Shown: positions 25,489-34,445 of the stretch, piece by piece
How the letters are laid out: the number at the start of each line of letters is the position of its first letter
How positions within the stretch are numbered: the stretch's first letter is position 1
Assembly (NCBI GenBank): GCA_023457355.1
Contig: JAEWLW010000012.1
Location: 38,011-102,010, forward strand
Source: Bacillota bacterium
GTDB taxonomy: Bacteria > Bacillota > Clostridia > Oscillospirales > Ruminococcaceae
DNA length: 64,000 bases
Direction: 5' to 3'
Translations under genes and position numbers: made by a program
The notes under the pieces: generated by a model
Databases searched by the model: none
What the model was told of the DNA's origin: nothing
The model's input: only the letters and a program-made list of their open reading frames with translations

Positions 25489-26559
25489 TCAACTCTCCTT
25501 CAAAAAGTCAAATGCTACATTAGTGCCATTTTCATCTGAAGAAAAGCGCAGCTTACCGCCCAGCTTGTCGTGTACCGTCATTGTCACAATGCTCAGGCCC
25601 AGACTACCGCTGCGACGGTATGAAATATCAAAACCGCTGCCGTTATCCCTAACCGTAATAGTATTAAAGCGCACGCCGGCGCTGAGCAGAATTGTAATTT
25701 TGCCTGGCTGCCCCTCGGAAAACCCATGTTCCAACGAATTGGAAACCAGCTCGTTGACCACAAGTGCAACATCGGTCGCGCGGTTTGGCGTTGCGAAAAG
25801 CGGATCCCCTTCGATGACGATGTCCACCGCCCGGCTCTCGACAAACAACGGTTGAATATTGCGGCTCAGTTTATCAAACAGCGCCAGCAACGATACCGGC
25901 GCGTCATCGCTTCTGGTCAACAGGTCGTGGATAGCCGCAATGCTCAACACGCGCGCGGTGTTTTCTCTGAAAGCCTGTTTTACCTGGGCGTTATCGGTGC
26001 GGCGGCTTTGCAGGTTCATGATGCTGGCAACCATTTGCAGGTTGTTTTTTATACGGTGATGAATTTCGCGTAGCGCCAGATCTCCGGGCGGTAGTTCGGC
26101 CTGTGGGTATCCGGCCTCGGCCATGCGGGCCAGCATCTCATATTTTTTAGCTTGATTAACATGATGGCTGACGTCCCGTTCGCTGATCAGCACCGCGATA
26201 ACCGCGCCAGATTCACCGCTTCTGATCGGCAACGCATCCTGTCGGACAGTTTTGTTTTCCTGCGTCACAGCTTTAAGGTCGCGCACAGGCAATCCGCTTT
26301 CCATCGCATGGTATACGGCCGGCTCATTTTCGCGTTGCGCCAATTTCCCCACCACATTTTCACGGTAGGATGAGAGGCCAAAACCCGGAGAGGCCTGCGC
26401 CGCTACATACATACTGCATGCATCTTTGTCAAAACAGTCGATGAACATGTCAGCCCCGAACAGGTCTGCCGAAAATTGCTGTTCCTGCGCCAGCCGCATA
26501 ATCTGCTCGGATTCCGCTGCCGTCAGTTCTGCGCGCTCAAGCAATAGCTTTGCTGTCAC
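25489..26559 (-). CDS. eutW: EutW-like sensor histidine kinase
   Basis: The 356-residue kinase has no obvious membrane segment. An N-terminal sensor region (about 1-140) is followed by the H-box EIHHRIKNNLQMVASIMNLQ of the HisKA_2 class, an N-box VNELVSNSLEHGF, and ATP-lid motifs DNGSGFD and GSLGLSIV. EutW phosphorylates EutV when ethanolamine is present. The GTG start overlaps the eutV stop (GTGA at 26559-26556), with GGAGGGC upstream, so the pair is translationally coupled. Confidence 0.9.
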   Translation of the reverse strand: MTAKLLLERAELTAAESEQIMRLAQEQQFSADLFGADMFIDCFDKDACSMYVAAQASPGFGLSSYRENVVGKLAQRENEPAVYHAMESGLPVRDLKAVTQENKTVRQDALPIRSGESGAVIAVLISERDVSHHVNQAKKYEMLARMAEAGYPQAELPPGDLALREIHHRIKNNLQMVASIMNLQSRRTDNAQVKQAFRENTARVLSIAAIHDLLTRSDDAPVSLLALFDKLSRNIQPLFVESRAVDIVIEGDPLFATPNRATDVALVVNELVSNSLEHGFSEGQPGKITILLSAGVRFNTITVRDNGSGFDISYRRSGSLGLSIVTMTVHDKLGGKLRFSSDENGTNVAFDFLKES

Positions 26560-27284
26560 AAAAGCCCTCCTTTACGCACTACGGCGCGAGCCATCTCTAC
26601 AAAGCTCTTGTGGTGCTGTTCAGACATTTTGACCAGCAGCGCGTGTGCATTTTGCTCCGAAAGGCTCTTCTTCTGCATCAACAATGCCTTGGCTTGGTTT
26701 ATCGCTGAACGTCCGGTACTGCGCTCTATCAGCGCCTCGGCAAGCTGCGTCATAGAACAGCGTTTTGCCATTGACATCTGTTGCAGCTCGCGATAAGCCT
26801 CCGCTTCGGTAATCTGCTTTTCTTTGGCCAAAAGTGCCTTTGCGTGTTCAATCGACCGCAGACCCGAAAGCTTTTCAACCGCCGCTCGCGCCTCGTTTTG
26901 CGCAGCGCGCAGCCGTGCCGACTGCACCAGCGCCACCTCTATGGTGGGCAACAACAGCCGCGGCTCAATGGGCTTAACAATATACCCCGTCACGCCAATT
27001 GCCGCTGCGCGTTCAATAAACGGCGGGTCGGCAAAGGCTGTTACGGCCACAACCGCCCCTGCGAGCGATTCGTCGATAATCGTCTCCGCCGCACTCATTC
27101 CGTCAAATACCGGCATATTTAAATCCAGCAGAACAACGTCGGGGATATGCAGGCGGCAAGCTTCCACCGCATCAAAACCATCGGCTGCATCACATACCAC
27201 TGTCAGCCCCAGTTCTTCAAGCATTTGAGCAAGATCCAGCCGGATGATTGGCTCGTCATCCACAACAACAGCCGTTTTTCCCAC
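26556..27284 (-). CDS. eutV: EutV-like response regulator with ANTAR RNA-binding domain
   Basis: The 242-residue protein has a receiver domain (VVVDDEPIIRLDLAQMLEE; phospho-acceptor Asp in DVVLLDLNMP; switch Thr and Lys in AVTAFADPP and YIVKPI), a coiled-coil linker and two helical ANTAR-like segments: EKQITEAEAYRELQQMSMAKRCSMTQLAEALI (about 160-190) and MQKKSLSEQNAHALLVKMSEQHHKSFVEMARAV near the C-terminus. The GTG at 27284 follows AAAGGGGGGGG and gives the proper N-terminus. It is the first gene of the operon and should bind the hairpins at 25420-25456. Confidence 0.9.
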   Translation of the reverse strand: MGKTAVVVDDEPIIRLDLAQMLEELGLTVVCDAADGFDAVEACRLHIPDVVLLDLNMPVFDGMSAAETIIDESLAGAVVAVTAFADPPFIERAAAIGVTGYIVKPIEPRLLLPTIEVALVQSARLRAAQNEARAAVEKLSGLRSIEHAKALLAKEKQITEAEAYRELQQMSMAKRCSMTQLAEALIERSTGRSAINQAKALLMQKKSLSEQNAHALLVKMSEQHHKSFVEMARAVVRKGGLL

Positions 27285-27353
27285 ATGCCCCCCCCCTTTC
27301 AGCGGTTTTATATAGTTTATCACAGTAAATAGAAAAAAGAAACGGCAGAATTG

Positions 27354-27365
27354 AGCGTATACGCT
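27354..27365. promoter_or_regulatory. Perfect 12-bp palindrome between divergent regulators
   Basis: AGCGTATACGCT is a perfect palindrome in the gap between eutV and the MerR-type regulator at 27540. It could be an operator for one of the divergent promoters. No supporting second copy was found in the window. Confidence 0.35.
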
Positions 27366-27439
27366 TCTGAGCTTACATAATTGATTTCTTGATTCTCTTT
27401 CTGCAGTTAATAACTCATAAATGACGCTTGCATATTGAT

Positions 27440-27468
27440 TTGATGTTTGGACTTTGGTCTGTTATACT
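27440..27468 (+). promoter_or_regulatory. Sigma-70 type promoter for the MerR/methyltransferase-like gene
   Basis: TTGATG (27440-27445) and TATACT (27463-27468) are 17 bp apart, 72 bp before the ATG at 27540. Spacing and the -10 match the vegetative consensus well. Confidence 0.55.
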
Positions 27469-27539
27469 CAGGGCACAAACTATAACGAAAACCTTTATTA
27501 TCCAATAAAGATTTGTAGACTATTCAAGGAGGCCGAAAC

Positions 27540-28772
27540 ATGAAAATCAGTCAGCTTGCGGCAATCTGCAAGGTTCCCAAAGACACAATTCAATACTACA
27601 CCCGTCTCGGCCTGCTGATGCCGCAACCAAAGGGTAACAGCAACGACTTTTCGGAGCGTGAAATTGAAGATTTACGCTACATTCAAAAACTCAAGGCTAT
27701 GCATTTCTCTATTCGTGATATCCAATACATCGTGCGTATCCGCCGCCTCTCTAACTGGAATGAGCCGGAGACCATCCATGACTACCTCCGATTGTTGCAG
27801 CAGCGCACCGATGAATTGGATGTACAAATTGCAGCGTTCCAGGCTGCAAAAGCACTGATTCAAAAAGAAATTTTGACCCTAAACGCGCCTGTAGCCGCCC
27901 CTCGGCGGTTAGGGGTACCGGTGAATGCGCTAAAATATCTTGTTTGCCCCCACTGTCACAACCCGCTCCATCTTGCGGATGGCGATTTTACCTACCCCTA
28001 TGTGTTTGCCGGACATTTGAGTTGCCCGTGTGGCTACAGCGCCGAGATCATCGATGGTATTGTCGATACCGGTAACCGCTACACCGGCAGCGCCGACTCT
28101 CCCGATTTGCAGCGTGCGCTTTATAAAGGCTTGCCCGACAGTTTCTACCGCTGCTTCCACATCTGTGCGGACCGCTTTCTGGCCCGGATGGATGCGCTGG
28201 ATCTATCCGGAAAGCTTGTTATGGAACTACACGTCAACGGCTACTTTTTCTTATATAATCACTTCAAGGTGCTGAAGAACGACTGCACCTATGTCATTAT
28301 TGATAAATATGTCGAAACAATACAAATGTATAAAAAGCTTATTGAGCTGTTAGACATTGACATGAATATCCTGTTCATTGCCGACGCTTCAATTAATTTT
28401 CCGTTGCGCAAAGGGAGTGTGGATCTGCTCATCAATTTTTTTGGCGAGAACGAGCACCAGATTTATTTCAAAGATTTCTTAATCAGCGACGTTGAGCGAT
28501 ACCTTGCGCCTAGAAGCGAAGTGCTTGGCACACTGCTCAGTTTACCGCGAGGTTCCAAATCGCAGCGTTTGCTGCACAAGAAGTATCCCGAAAGCGGCAA
28601 AAACGCCTTTTGCGATAAATGCCTTCGTGATTATTACCAATGCCAAGAGCGCCTCTTTGAATGGGAAACATTAGACAGTCTGGATAAAACGCCGAATAAT
28701 TTCTCGTTTTCTTGTCATGTTGACGGAGAACCGCTGTCAATTTCTTATTATCACGCGAAGTGCCGCGGGTAA
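27540..28772 (+). CDS. MerR-type regulator fused to a zinc-ribbon and methyltransferase-like domain
   Basis: The 410-residue protein starts as a MerR regulator (MKISQLAAICKVPKDTIQYYTRLGLL, about 1-75) with a coiled coil to about 125. It continues with a cysteine-rich segment (LVCPHCHNPL... LSCPCGYSAEI, about 138-170) like the Trm112/RlmA zinc ribbon, then a region (about 210-340) patterned like a class I methyltransferase, though its first motif (KLVMELHVNGYF) lacks the glycine-rich SAM loop. A second Cys pair lies in FCDKCLRDYYQC. AAGGAGG precedes the ATG. It diverges from eutV and precedes an AGCS symporter. Effector and enzymatic activity are unknown. Confidence 0.75.
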   Translation: MKISQLAAICKVPKDTIQYYTRLGLLMPQPKGNSNDFSEREIEDLRYIQKLKAMHFSIRDIQYIVRIRRLSNWNEPETIHDYLRLLQQRTDELDVQIAAFQAAKALIQKEILTLNAPVAAPRRLGVPVNALKYLVCPHCHNPLHLADGDFTYPYVFAGHLSCPCGYSAEIIDGIVDTGNRYTGSADSPDLQRALYKGLPDSFYRCFHICADRFLARMDALDLSGKLVMELHVNGYFFLYNHFKVLKNDCTYVIIDKYVETIQMYKKLIELLDIDMNILFIADASINFPLRKGSVDLLINFFGENEHQIYFKDFLISDVERYLAPRSEVLGTLLSLPRGSKSQRLLHKKYPESGKNAFCDKCLRDYYQCQERLFEWETLDSLDKTPNNFSFSCHVDGEPLSISYYHAKCRG

Positions 28773-28978
28773 TAATTCACAGTTTTTTGTGGAGCCCGCT
28801 CCACGATTATTTAAATGAACGCGCTTTCTGAACGTCTCGCGTACCACCGTCTGCAATTTGACAATAAACGTTGGATTTTTGCATTGACGTGTAGTTTTTC
28901 CTGCATGTTATTCTTTTTTCATGGGGCTAACAGTGTGGCGCAGCTGTAGCCTAAAATTCAGAAAGGGTGTTTTGTATT

Positions 28979-30325
28979 ATGTTAGCTGCAATTCTTTCCT
29001 TTACCAACTGGTTGTGGGGTTTACCGATGCTCATTTTACTTGTCGGCGGCGGCCTGGTTTTTACGGCTCTGCTAGGCGGATTTCAGTTTATTAAGCTGCC
29101 CTACATTCTTAAAAACACCATTGGCAAAGCTTTTAGCAGTAAAAACCAAGACGGAAAAATTTCCGGTTTTCAGGCGCTGACGACCGCGCTGGCCACAACG
29201 CTTGGTACCGGCAATATTGTCGGTGTCGCGCTGGCCATTGCTTATGGCGGTCCCGGTGCAGTTTTCTGGATGTGGGTTGTCGGCCTTGTCGCCTCGGTTA
29301 TCAAATATTCCGAGGTCACCATCGCGATGAAGCACCGTGAAAAGAATCAAAAGGGCGAGTGGGTCGGTGGGCCGATGACTTATCTCTCTAAGGGTACCGG
29401 TATTAAATGGCTTGGTACATTGTTTGCCATTGTGGCCATCCCACAGCTTGCGGTTGCTTCTTCGGTACAGGCTTCTTCGCTTGGTGATACCGTTGCAACA
29501 CTCGGCATCCCAAAACTGGCCAGCACACTGTTTATAGTGGCTATCGTCGTGATCGTTGTTTATGGCGGCGTAACCCGAATTGTTTCAGTCACCGAAAAAA
29601 TGATTCCATTTATGTCAATCCTCTATATGATTGGCGGTATTGCCATCATTATCATGAACATAAGCGCACTGCCCGGTGTTTTTGTCTCTATTTTTGAAGG
29701 TGCTTTCACCGGAACGGCGGCAACCGGCGGTTTTGCCGGCGCCTCAATTGCTATGGCGGTGCGTTGGGGTGTCTCTCGCGGCATTTACTCTAATGATTCG
29801 GGTAATGGCCTGACTTCTATCGCGCACTGCAATGCGGATGTAAAGCACCCTGTACAACAGGGCATGTGGGGCATTTTTGAAGTATTTTTTGATACACTTA
29901 TCGTCTGCACCGTCACCGCGTTGGCAGTTTTGTGCTCCGGTGTATGGCAGACAATGACCGCTGAGCAGGGTGGCTCGATGACCGTCACAGCATTCCAGCA
30001 GGATCTTGGCATGGTCGGTAGCCTGATCGTCTCCGTTTCACTCTTCCTGTTTGCATTATCCACCGTTATCGTTTTTGTCTATTACGGTGAAAAGATGGCG
30101 GATGCGCTTTGGGGCCAGCTTGGTGCGAAAATTACCCGCTTTGCCTACTGTGCCGTATTGTTTATCGGCAGTGTCGTTTCACTCGGCGTGCTGATTCAGC
30201 TGCTTGATTTCGGCAATGCGGTCATCATCATCATCAATATGTGCGGTCTTTGCATCATGTTCAAGGATGTCCGCGCGTTGACCAAAGAATATTTTAGCAA
30301 TAATGATGCTAAAACAACGAACTGA
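28979..30325 (+). CDS. AGCS-family alanine/glycine:cation symporter
   Basis: The 448-residue membrane protein has about 11 hydrophobic segments and AGCS hallmarks: LATTLGTGNIVGVALAIAYGGPGAVFWMWVVG near the N-terminus, YLSKGTGIKWLG, and RWGVSRGIYSNDSGNGLTSIAH. It imports a small amino acid or similar zwitterion with sodium or protons. The ATG at 28979 follows GAAAGGGTG. It is followed by a C26 hydrolase gene, and both lie beside the ethanolamine locus, which has no eutH permease of its own. Transport of ethanolamine by this protein is only a hypothesis. Confidence 0.92.
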   Translation: MLAAILSFTNWLWGLPMLILLVGGGLVFTALLGGFQFIKLPYILKNTIGKAFSSKNQDGKISGFQALTTALATTLGTGNIVGVALAIAYGGPGAVFWMWVVGLVASVIKYSEVTIAMKHREKNQKGEWVGGPMTYLSKGTGIKWLGTLFAIVAIPQLAVASSVQASSLGDTVATLGIPKLASTLFIVAIVVIVVYGGVTRIVSVTEKMIPFMSILYMIGGIAIIIMNISALPGVFVSIFEGAFTGTAATGGFAGASIAMAVRWGVSRGIYSNDSGNGLTSIAHCNADVKHPVQQGMWGIFEVFFDTLIVCTVTALAVLCSGVWQTMTAEQGGSMTVTAFQQDLGMVGSLIVSVSLFLFALSTVIVFVYYGEKMADALWGQLGAKITRFAYCAVLFIGSVVSLGVLIQLLDFGNAVIIIINMCGLCIMFKDVRALTKEYFSNNDAKTTN

Positions 30326-30379
30326 TGCGCGGACTTTTTATGCCCTGATAAAAGACAAGCTAGAAAAAGAGGGATATTT

Positions 30380-31129
30380 TTGAAACCACTTATAGGAATT
30401 ACCTGCAACTTTTCTCACGACGATGAACCTGGCATTTACACGCATTACGGGCTGCCGGAACAAAAGTGGCACATGCTGGCCGATGAGTATATCCGCGCAA
30501 TTGAGAATGCCGGTGGTATTCCCGTGATGATGCCCATTTATCAAAATGAATCGGTCATGCTGGAGGCGCTTGAACGCCTGGACGGCGTTCTGATCTCCGG
30601 CGGTAACGACGTGGATCCATGCCTCTACGGTGAATTTATTACCAAGAATGTTGGAACCATCGTCCCTGAACGTGACTCTCAGGATATTGCATTGACCCGC
30701 GCCGCTATCGAAAAGACAAACAAGCCTGTTCTTGGCATCTGCCGTGGAATTCAGATCATGAACGTTGCCATGGGCGGCTCACTGCATCAGGATCTGGGCA
30801 AATCCGGATATCAAGATCATTTTGTTGGCTGCTGCCCCATCACTCACCCGGTACATAAGGTTAAACTGGCAGCGCAAAGTTTGATTGCGGACATCATCGG
30901 ATCTAATGAGCTTGCGGTCAACTCCTTTCATCATCAGGCAGTCAGCCGAATCGCCGCTTGTTTTACCGCTACCGCTGTGGCAGAAGACGGAACCGTCGAG
31001 GCGCTGGAGATTGATGGTGACCGCATGATTCTGGCAACCCAGTGGCACCCTGAAATGATGTATACCTGCAAAGCAAATCAAAGAATTTTCAATCGCTTCG
31101 TAGCAGAATGCGCCAGGGGCAAAATTTAA
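30380..31129 (+). CDS. Gamma-glutamyl-gamma-aminobutyrate hydrolase family (peptidase C26)
   Basis: The 249-residue class I glutamine-amidotransferase-like enzyme has the nucleophile motif PVLGICRGIQIMNVAMGG and the C-terminal His-Glu pair in ATQWHPEMM. ISGGNDVDPCLYGE is typical of the PuuD-like group that hydrolyses gamma-glutamyl amides. It begins with TTG after AGAGGGA. It lies 54 bp after the AGCS symporter gene, so uptake followed by gamma-glutamyl hydrolysis is plausible; the natural amide is unknown. Confidence 0.9.
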   Translation: MKPLIGITCNFSHDDEPGIYTHYGLPEQKWHMLADEYIRAIENAGGIPVMMPIYQNESVMLEALERLDGVLISGGNDVDPCLYGEFITKNVGTIVPERDSQDIALTRAAIEKTNKPVLGICRGIQIMNVAMGGSLHQDLGKSGYQDHFVGCCPITHPVHKVKLAAQSLIADIIGSNELAVNSFHHQAVSRIAACFTATAVAEDGTVEALEIDGDRMILATQWHPEMMYTCKANQRIFNRFVAECARGKI

Positions 31130-31304
31130 GCCTCATTTTACCGGCATATATAACAATATAAGCTTCAGATCAAACGGATAGCTCTGTTGCCAGCCATGGC
31201 GAAGGCGAAAAATGCTTTGCTTTGCAAGGTTGAAGAGAACGCTTTCGTCAGATGGGCAACTGCGCTCCCGATAATCCAATCTAACGCAGCTATTATAGAA
31301 CTGT

Positions 31305-31341
31305 TGCCAGCCGTTATTTACAGAAAACGGCTGGCATTTTT
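31305..31341 (+). terminator. Intrinsic terminator after the C26 hydrolase gene
   Basis: TGCCAGCCGTT (31305-31315) pairs perfectly with AACGGCTGGCA (31326-31336), followed by TTTTTC. The rest of 31130-31713 holds no gene I can support; CTGTTGCCAGCC occurs twice (about 31181 and 31301). Confidence 0.8.
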
Positions 31342-31713
31342 CTGCTGTTATGAGTCTTTGTTTATCCGGTATTAGTCGTTTATTCTGTTTTCAGCTCCCC
31401 AGTGACTTTGCCTGATCTGGATGTTGGCTGGCACATTCCTCATAAATAATTGACACAACAAGCTCTTTTTGATTACAAAAACGGCACTTTTGCGGGTATG
31501 TCCAAAGTGCCAAAACAGTTGGTCATAAATCTTATGAAGTTGATTGCGGGTATCCCTGTGCAGGCGCACGATTTCGTTAATTTAAATAAAACTCAACACT
31601 GTTTTTCGACTGTGCACCATTAGGCAAAGGCTGGACAGTTCCAGATATTTTTACTATGATGTAAATTGCTAAGTCCTTAATGGGGCCATTACTAAAAGCG
31701 GGGGAAATCTGCC

Positions 31714-33525
31714 ATGACGCTCTTTGATCTCAAGAAATTTCTCGATACTCTGATGGAATCCTTCTCAGCCTGCCTTGAGATGGAGCTGACCATTATCTGT
31801 GCGAACCCTATTGAACGGGTTGCTGCCACCGGCCACTACCGTGACGAAATACTGCGTGCTTTAGATATTGACACAATCTGGAATCAAAGCTATACACTTC
31901 AGGTCATCCGTACCGGCAAGCCAATGACAATTATTGATACCAGTGGATACACAAGCCGTGTCCCCTTTCCCTATCCAGAATATTATTCCCTTGTGCTCGA
32001 ACCGATTCTGCTAGAAAACCGGGTGGAAGGCGTTCTGGTACTTGCCTCCTTTACCGAAGCGCAGCAAAGGGTTCTGATCCACAAGCAGGAGGAGTACCGC
32101 CAATCTCTCGAAAAGCTCGCTGCGCTTATTTCCTCCAAGCTGGAGCAACAGATTTTGCAGGAACGGGAGGCGGCCACCATCCGGCAATTGCAGTCCATTA
32201 TGGAGACGTCCCTCAACGGGCTGCTGCTTTATCAGAGCCCCGGCCGTATTCTGCAATGCAACGGCCTTGCGCGGCAGTACCTTCACGTTGACAATGAGAA
32301 GCTTTCCTGTCAGCTGCTTGACAACGTCTTTTCGTTGGCAGAGGCTGCACGCGAGACTCAGGAGTCTCGCGAGGGACAGCTCTCTCTCCCGCTGGAGGCA
32401 GGAGGCATTTCGCTCAATATATCGGCCCACCCGATTTTGGAGGAGCCTAATAGTGTGCTCTGCATGGTCGAACCGTTTCAGAACCTACAGGATACCATCA
32501 CTCAGAACGAGGGCAAAAAGATGGTTGGCGGGGAGATTATCGCCTCTAGCCGCAGTGTCCTGACCCTTATCAGTCGAATTTCTCAGGCAGCAAAATACTC
32601 CGCCAATATTCTGATTCTTGGGGAAAGCGGAACCGGCAAGGAGCTCTTTGCCCGCATGATTCATACCAACAGCACCCGCAGCGCCCGGCCATTTGTCAGT
32701 GTTAACTGCGCCGCAATTCCTGAGGCACTTCTTGAAAGCGAGCTCTTCGGCTATGAGGAAGGCGCGTTTACCGGAGCTAAAAAGGGCGGCCGAATTGGAA
32801 AATTTCTGCTGGCCGACGGAGGCACACTCTTCCTTGACGAGATTGGAGACATGCCTCTTTATCTTCAGGCCAAGATTCTCAGAGTGCTAAGCGACCGCAA
32901 GGTAGACCGAATTGGAGGAACAAACCCGGTCGGGGTAGACGTGCGGATTGTCGCCGCAACCAACCGCAACCTTGAGGAAATGATCGCCAATAAGGAGTTT
33001 CGAGAGGATCTCTACTACCGTCTTAACGTCATCTCCTTTTCTATTCCGCCATTAAGGGAGCGCCGAGAGGATATTCTGGCACTGACCAAGCACTTTATCG
33101 CCAAGTATAACGCGAAGGTTGGTAAGGATATTCATGGCATGACTACCGAAGTATTTCGTACACTGCTGGACTATCCGTGGCCCGGCAATGTGCGGGAGCT
33201 GGAGAACTGCATTGAGTATATGATTACTTTTGAGCAACAAAGCATGATTACGCTTGACAGCGCCCCCGGAAAGCTGCGAAGCTCGCCGCCTTGCGCGTCA
33301 TCTTCGCTACCCGAGAATGTACAAAGCAAGGAAGAGCTCCCATACGGTACCCTCAAGGAAATTTTGCATCAGCGGGAACGAGAAGTGCTTTCCTGCATCA
33401 TGAAGCGCTACGGAGGTTCTCCGAATTCCGCGCAGGTTCGAGAAATTTGCGGCATCCTAAAGATTAGCGCCGCAAGCTATTACCGGAAAGTCTCTGAATT
33501 GGAGATAGCCTGCTCTCAAAAATGA
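31714..33525 (+). CDS. Sigma-54-dependent transcriptional activator
   Basis: The 603-residue protein has an N-terminal GAF-like sensor (about 1-140), a PAS-like region (about 155-260), a central AAA+ domain with Walker A GESGTGKELF, the sigma-54 contact loop GAFTGA, Walker B GGTLFLDEIGD and the R-finger region, and a C-terminal helix-turn-helix (SPNSAQVREICGILKISAASYYRKV). The GAFTGA loop is intact, so it should open sigma-54 promoters. A matching -24/-12 promoter and palindromic sites lie immediately downstream, ahead of the creatininase operon, making that operon its likely target. Confidence 0.95.
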   Translation: MTLFDLKKFLDTLMESFSACLEMELTIICANPIERVAATGHYRDEILRALDIDTIWNQSYTLQVIRTGKPMTIIDTSGYTSRVPFPYPEYYSLVLEPILLENRVEGVLVLASFTEAQQRVLIHKQEEYRQSLEKLAALISSKLEQQILQEREAATIRQLQSIMETSLNGLLLYQSPGRILQCNGLARQYLHVDNEKLSCQLLDNVFSLAEAARETQESREGQLSLPLEAGGISLNISAHPILEEPNSVLCMVEPFQNLQDTITQNEGKKMVGGEIIASSRSVLTLISRISQAAKYSANILILGESGTGKELFARMIHTNSTRSARPFVSVNCAAIPEALLESELFGYEEGAFTGAKKGGRIGKFLLADGGTLFLDEIGDMPLYLQAKILRVLSDRKVDRIGGTNPVGVDVRIVAATNRNLEEMIANKEFREDLYYRLNVISFSIPPLRERREDILALTKHFIAKYNAKVGKDIHGMTTEVFRTLLDYPWPGNVRELENCIEYMITFEQQSMITLDSAPGKLRSSPPCASSSLPENVQSKEELPYGTLKEILHQREREVLSCIMKRYGGSPNSAQVREICGILKISAASYYRKVSELEIACSQK

Positions 33526-33580
33526 GAGCACTCTTATTTTTGAGAGAGGATGTGCGGCCGATTTTCTCTTTTTTGAGAGC
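33511..33580. promoter_or_regulatory. Palindromic upstream activator sites for the sigma-54 activator
   Basis: TGCTCTCA-AAAA-TGAGAGCA (33511-33530) is a perfect inverted repeat overlapping the end of the activator gene. A second copy, CTCTTA-TTTT-TGAGAG, lies at 33531-33546 and a degenerate third, TTCTCT...TGAGAGC, at 33564-33580. They sit about 50-120 bp upstream of the -24/-12 promoter, the normal place for enhancer sites of such activators. Confidence 0.8.
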
Positions 33581-33630
33581 GGACGCACGTTTTTCTTTAA
33601 AAAGGAGGGCAAATTACAAGGGTTCATCGT

Positions 33631-33646
33631 TGGCATACTTCTTGCA
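33631..33646 (+). promoter_or_regulatory. Sigma-54 (-24/-12) promoter
   Basis: TGGCATACTTCTTGCA keeps the invariant GG and GC dinucleotides with exact spacing relative to the TGGCACG-N4-TTGCA consensus. It is 60 bp before the creatininase gene and downstream of the palindromic sites. Confidence 0.88.
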
Positions 33647-33705
33647 TCAATAATTCGACGAACACAGGCGGGATAACCCGCCGGAAGAAAAGGAGATATG
33701 TCACT

Positions 33706-34437
33706 ATGGAGCACAAGTTGAGAAATATGAGCTGGGTCGAATTTGCCGAGCACTGCAAAACTGCCAAGACGGTCATTATCCCGTCGGGCGCTTGCGAAGT
33801 TTATGGTCCCCATCTCCCGCTGGGCAGCGATATTCTGGTTGCAAACAAGGTCTCTGAGCTGGTAGCGGAGAGAGTCAACGGCATTGTCGCCCCCTGCCTC
33901 GAAATTGGCCAGTCCAAGAGCCTGACCAGCTTCCCCGGGACCATCGGCATCTCTGCCAAGGCCCTAACCGGCGTCTATCGTGAGATGATCGACGAATTTA
34001 TCCGTCTTGGCTTTAAGAACTTCTTTGTCGTCAATACCCATCTGCACAATACGCAGCCTCTTAATGAAGTTCTGGAGGACGCCCGCATCAAAAGCGGTAT
34101 CAAATACGGCCAGATCGGCTGGTGGCAGTACATCCCTTCCTTTACTGACGACCTCTGGGAGTGCTCCAACCCCCATGGCCATGCCAGCGAGGCCGGCACC
34201 TCGGTTTTGCTCCACCTCTATCCCGAACTGGTCGATATGAGCAAGGCGGTCAGCACCAACTCCGCCTTCAATGAAAAGTGGCCCGGCATCACGAAAGATT
34301 TACCCTATGCCGGCTATACCGACAGCGGTACACTGGGCGATGCCACCAAGGGTACTGCCGAGAAGGGTAAAATTACGGTTGAACGCGGGGTTAATCGCAT
34401 CGTGGACTGCATCATAAACTACCTCGAGAAGGAGTGA
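33706..34437 (+). CDS. Creatininase-family amidohydrolase
   Basis: The 243-residue protein has the metal-site motif PSGACEVYGPHLPLGSD (Glu, His, Asp), FFVVNTHLHN in place of the common NGHGGN, and GHASEAGTS (His, Glu). This family opens cyclic amides or hydrolyses related C-N bonds (creatinine amidohydrolase, and formamide hydrolases of cofactor biosynthesis). As first gene of a sigma-54 operon with two nitrilases and a TRAP importer, a catabolic role on an imported amide or ureide is likely. GGAGA precedes the ATG. The exact substrate is unknown. Confidence 0.88.
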   Translation: MEHKLRNMSWVEFAEHCKTAKTVIIPSGACEVYGPHLPLGSDILVANKVSELVAERVNGIVAPCLEIGQSKSLTSFPGTIGISAKALTGVYREMIDEFIRLGFKNFFVVNTHLHNTQPLNEVLEDARIKSGIKYGQIGWWQYIPSFTDDLWECSNPHGHASEAGTSVLLHLYPELVDMSKAVSTNSAFNEKWPGITKDLPYAGYTDSGTLGDATKGTAEKGKITVERGVNRIVDCIINYLEKE

Positions 34438-34445
34438 TTCGGCCC

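Noticed and set aside
28789..28804. GTGGAG/CTCCAC hairpin after the MerR fusion as a terminator
   Set aside because: Only 6 bp with a 4-nt loop and an interrupted T-tract; too weak to call.
31372..31569. 65-codon minus-strand frame ahead of the sigma-54 activator
   Set aside because: No start context or recognisable family; it lies in otherwise non-coding leader sequence.
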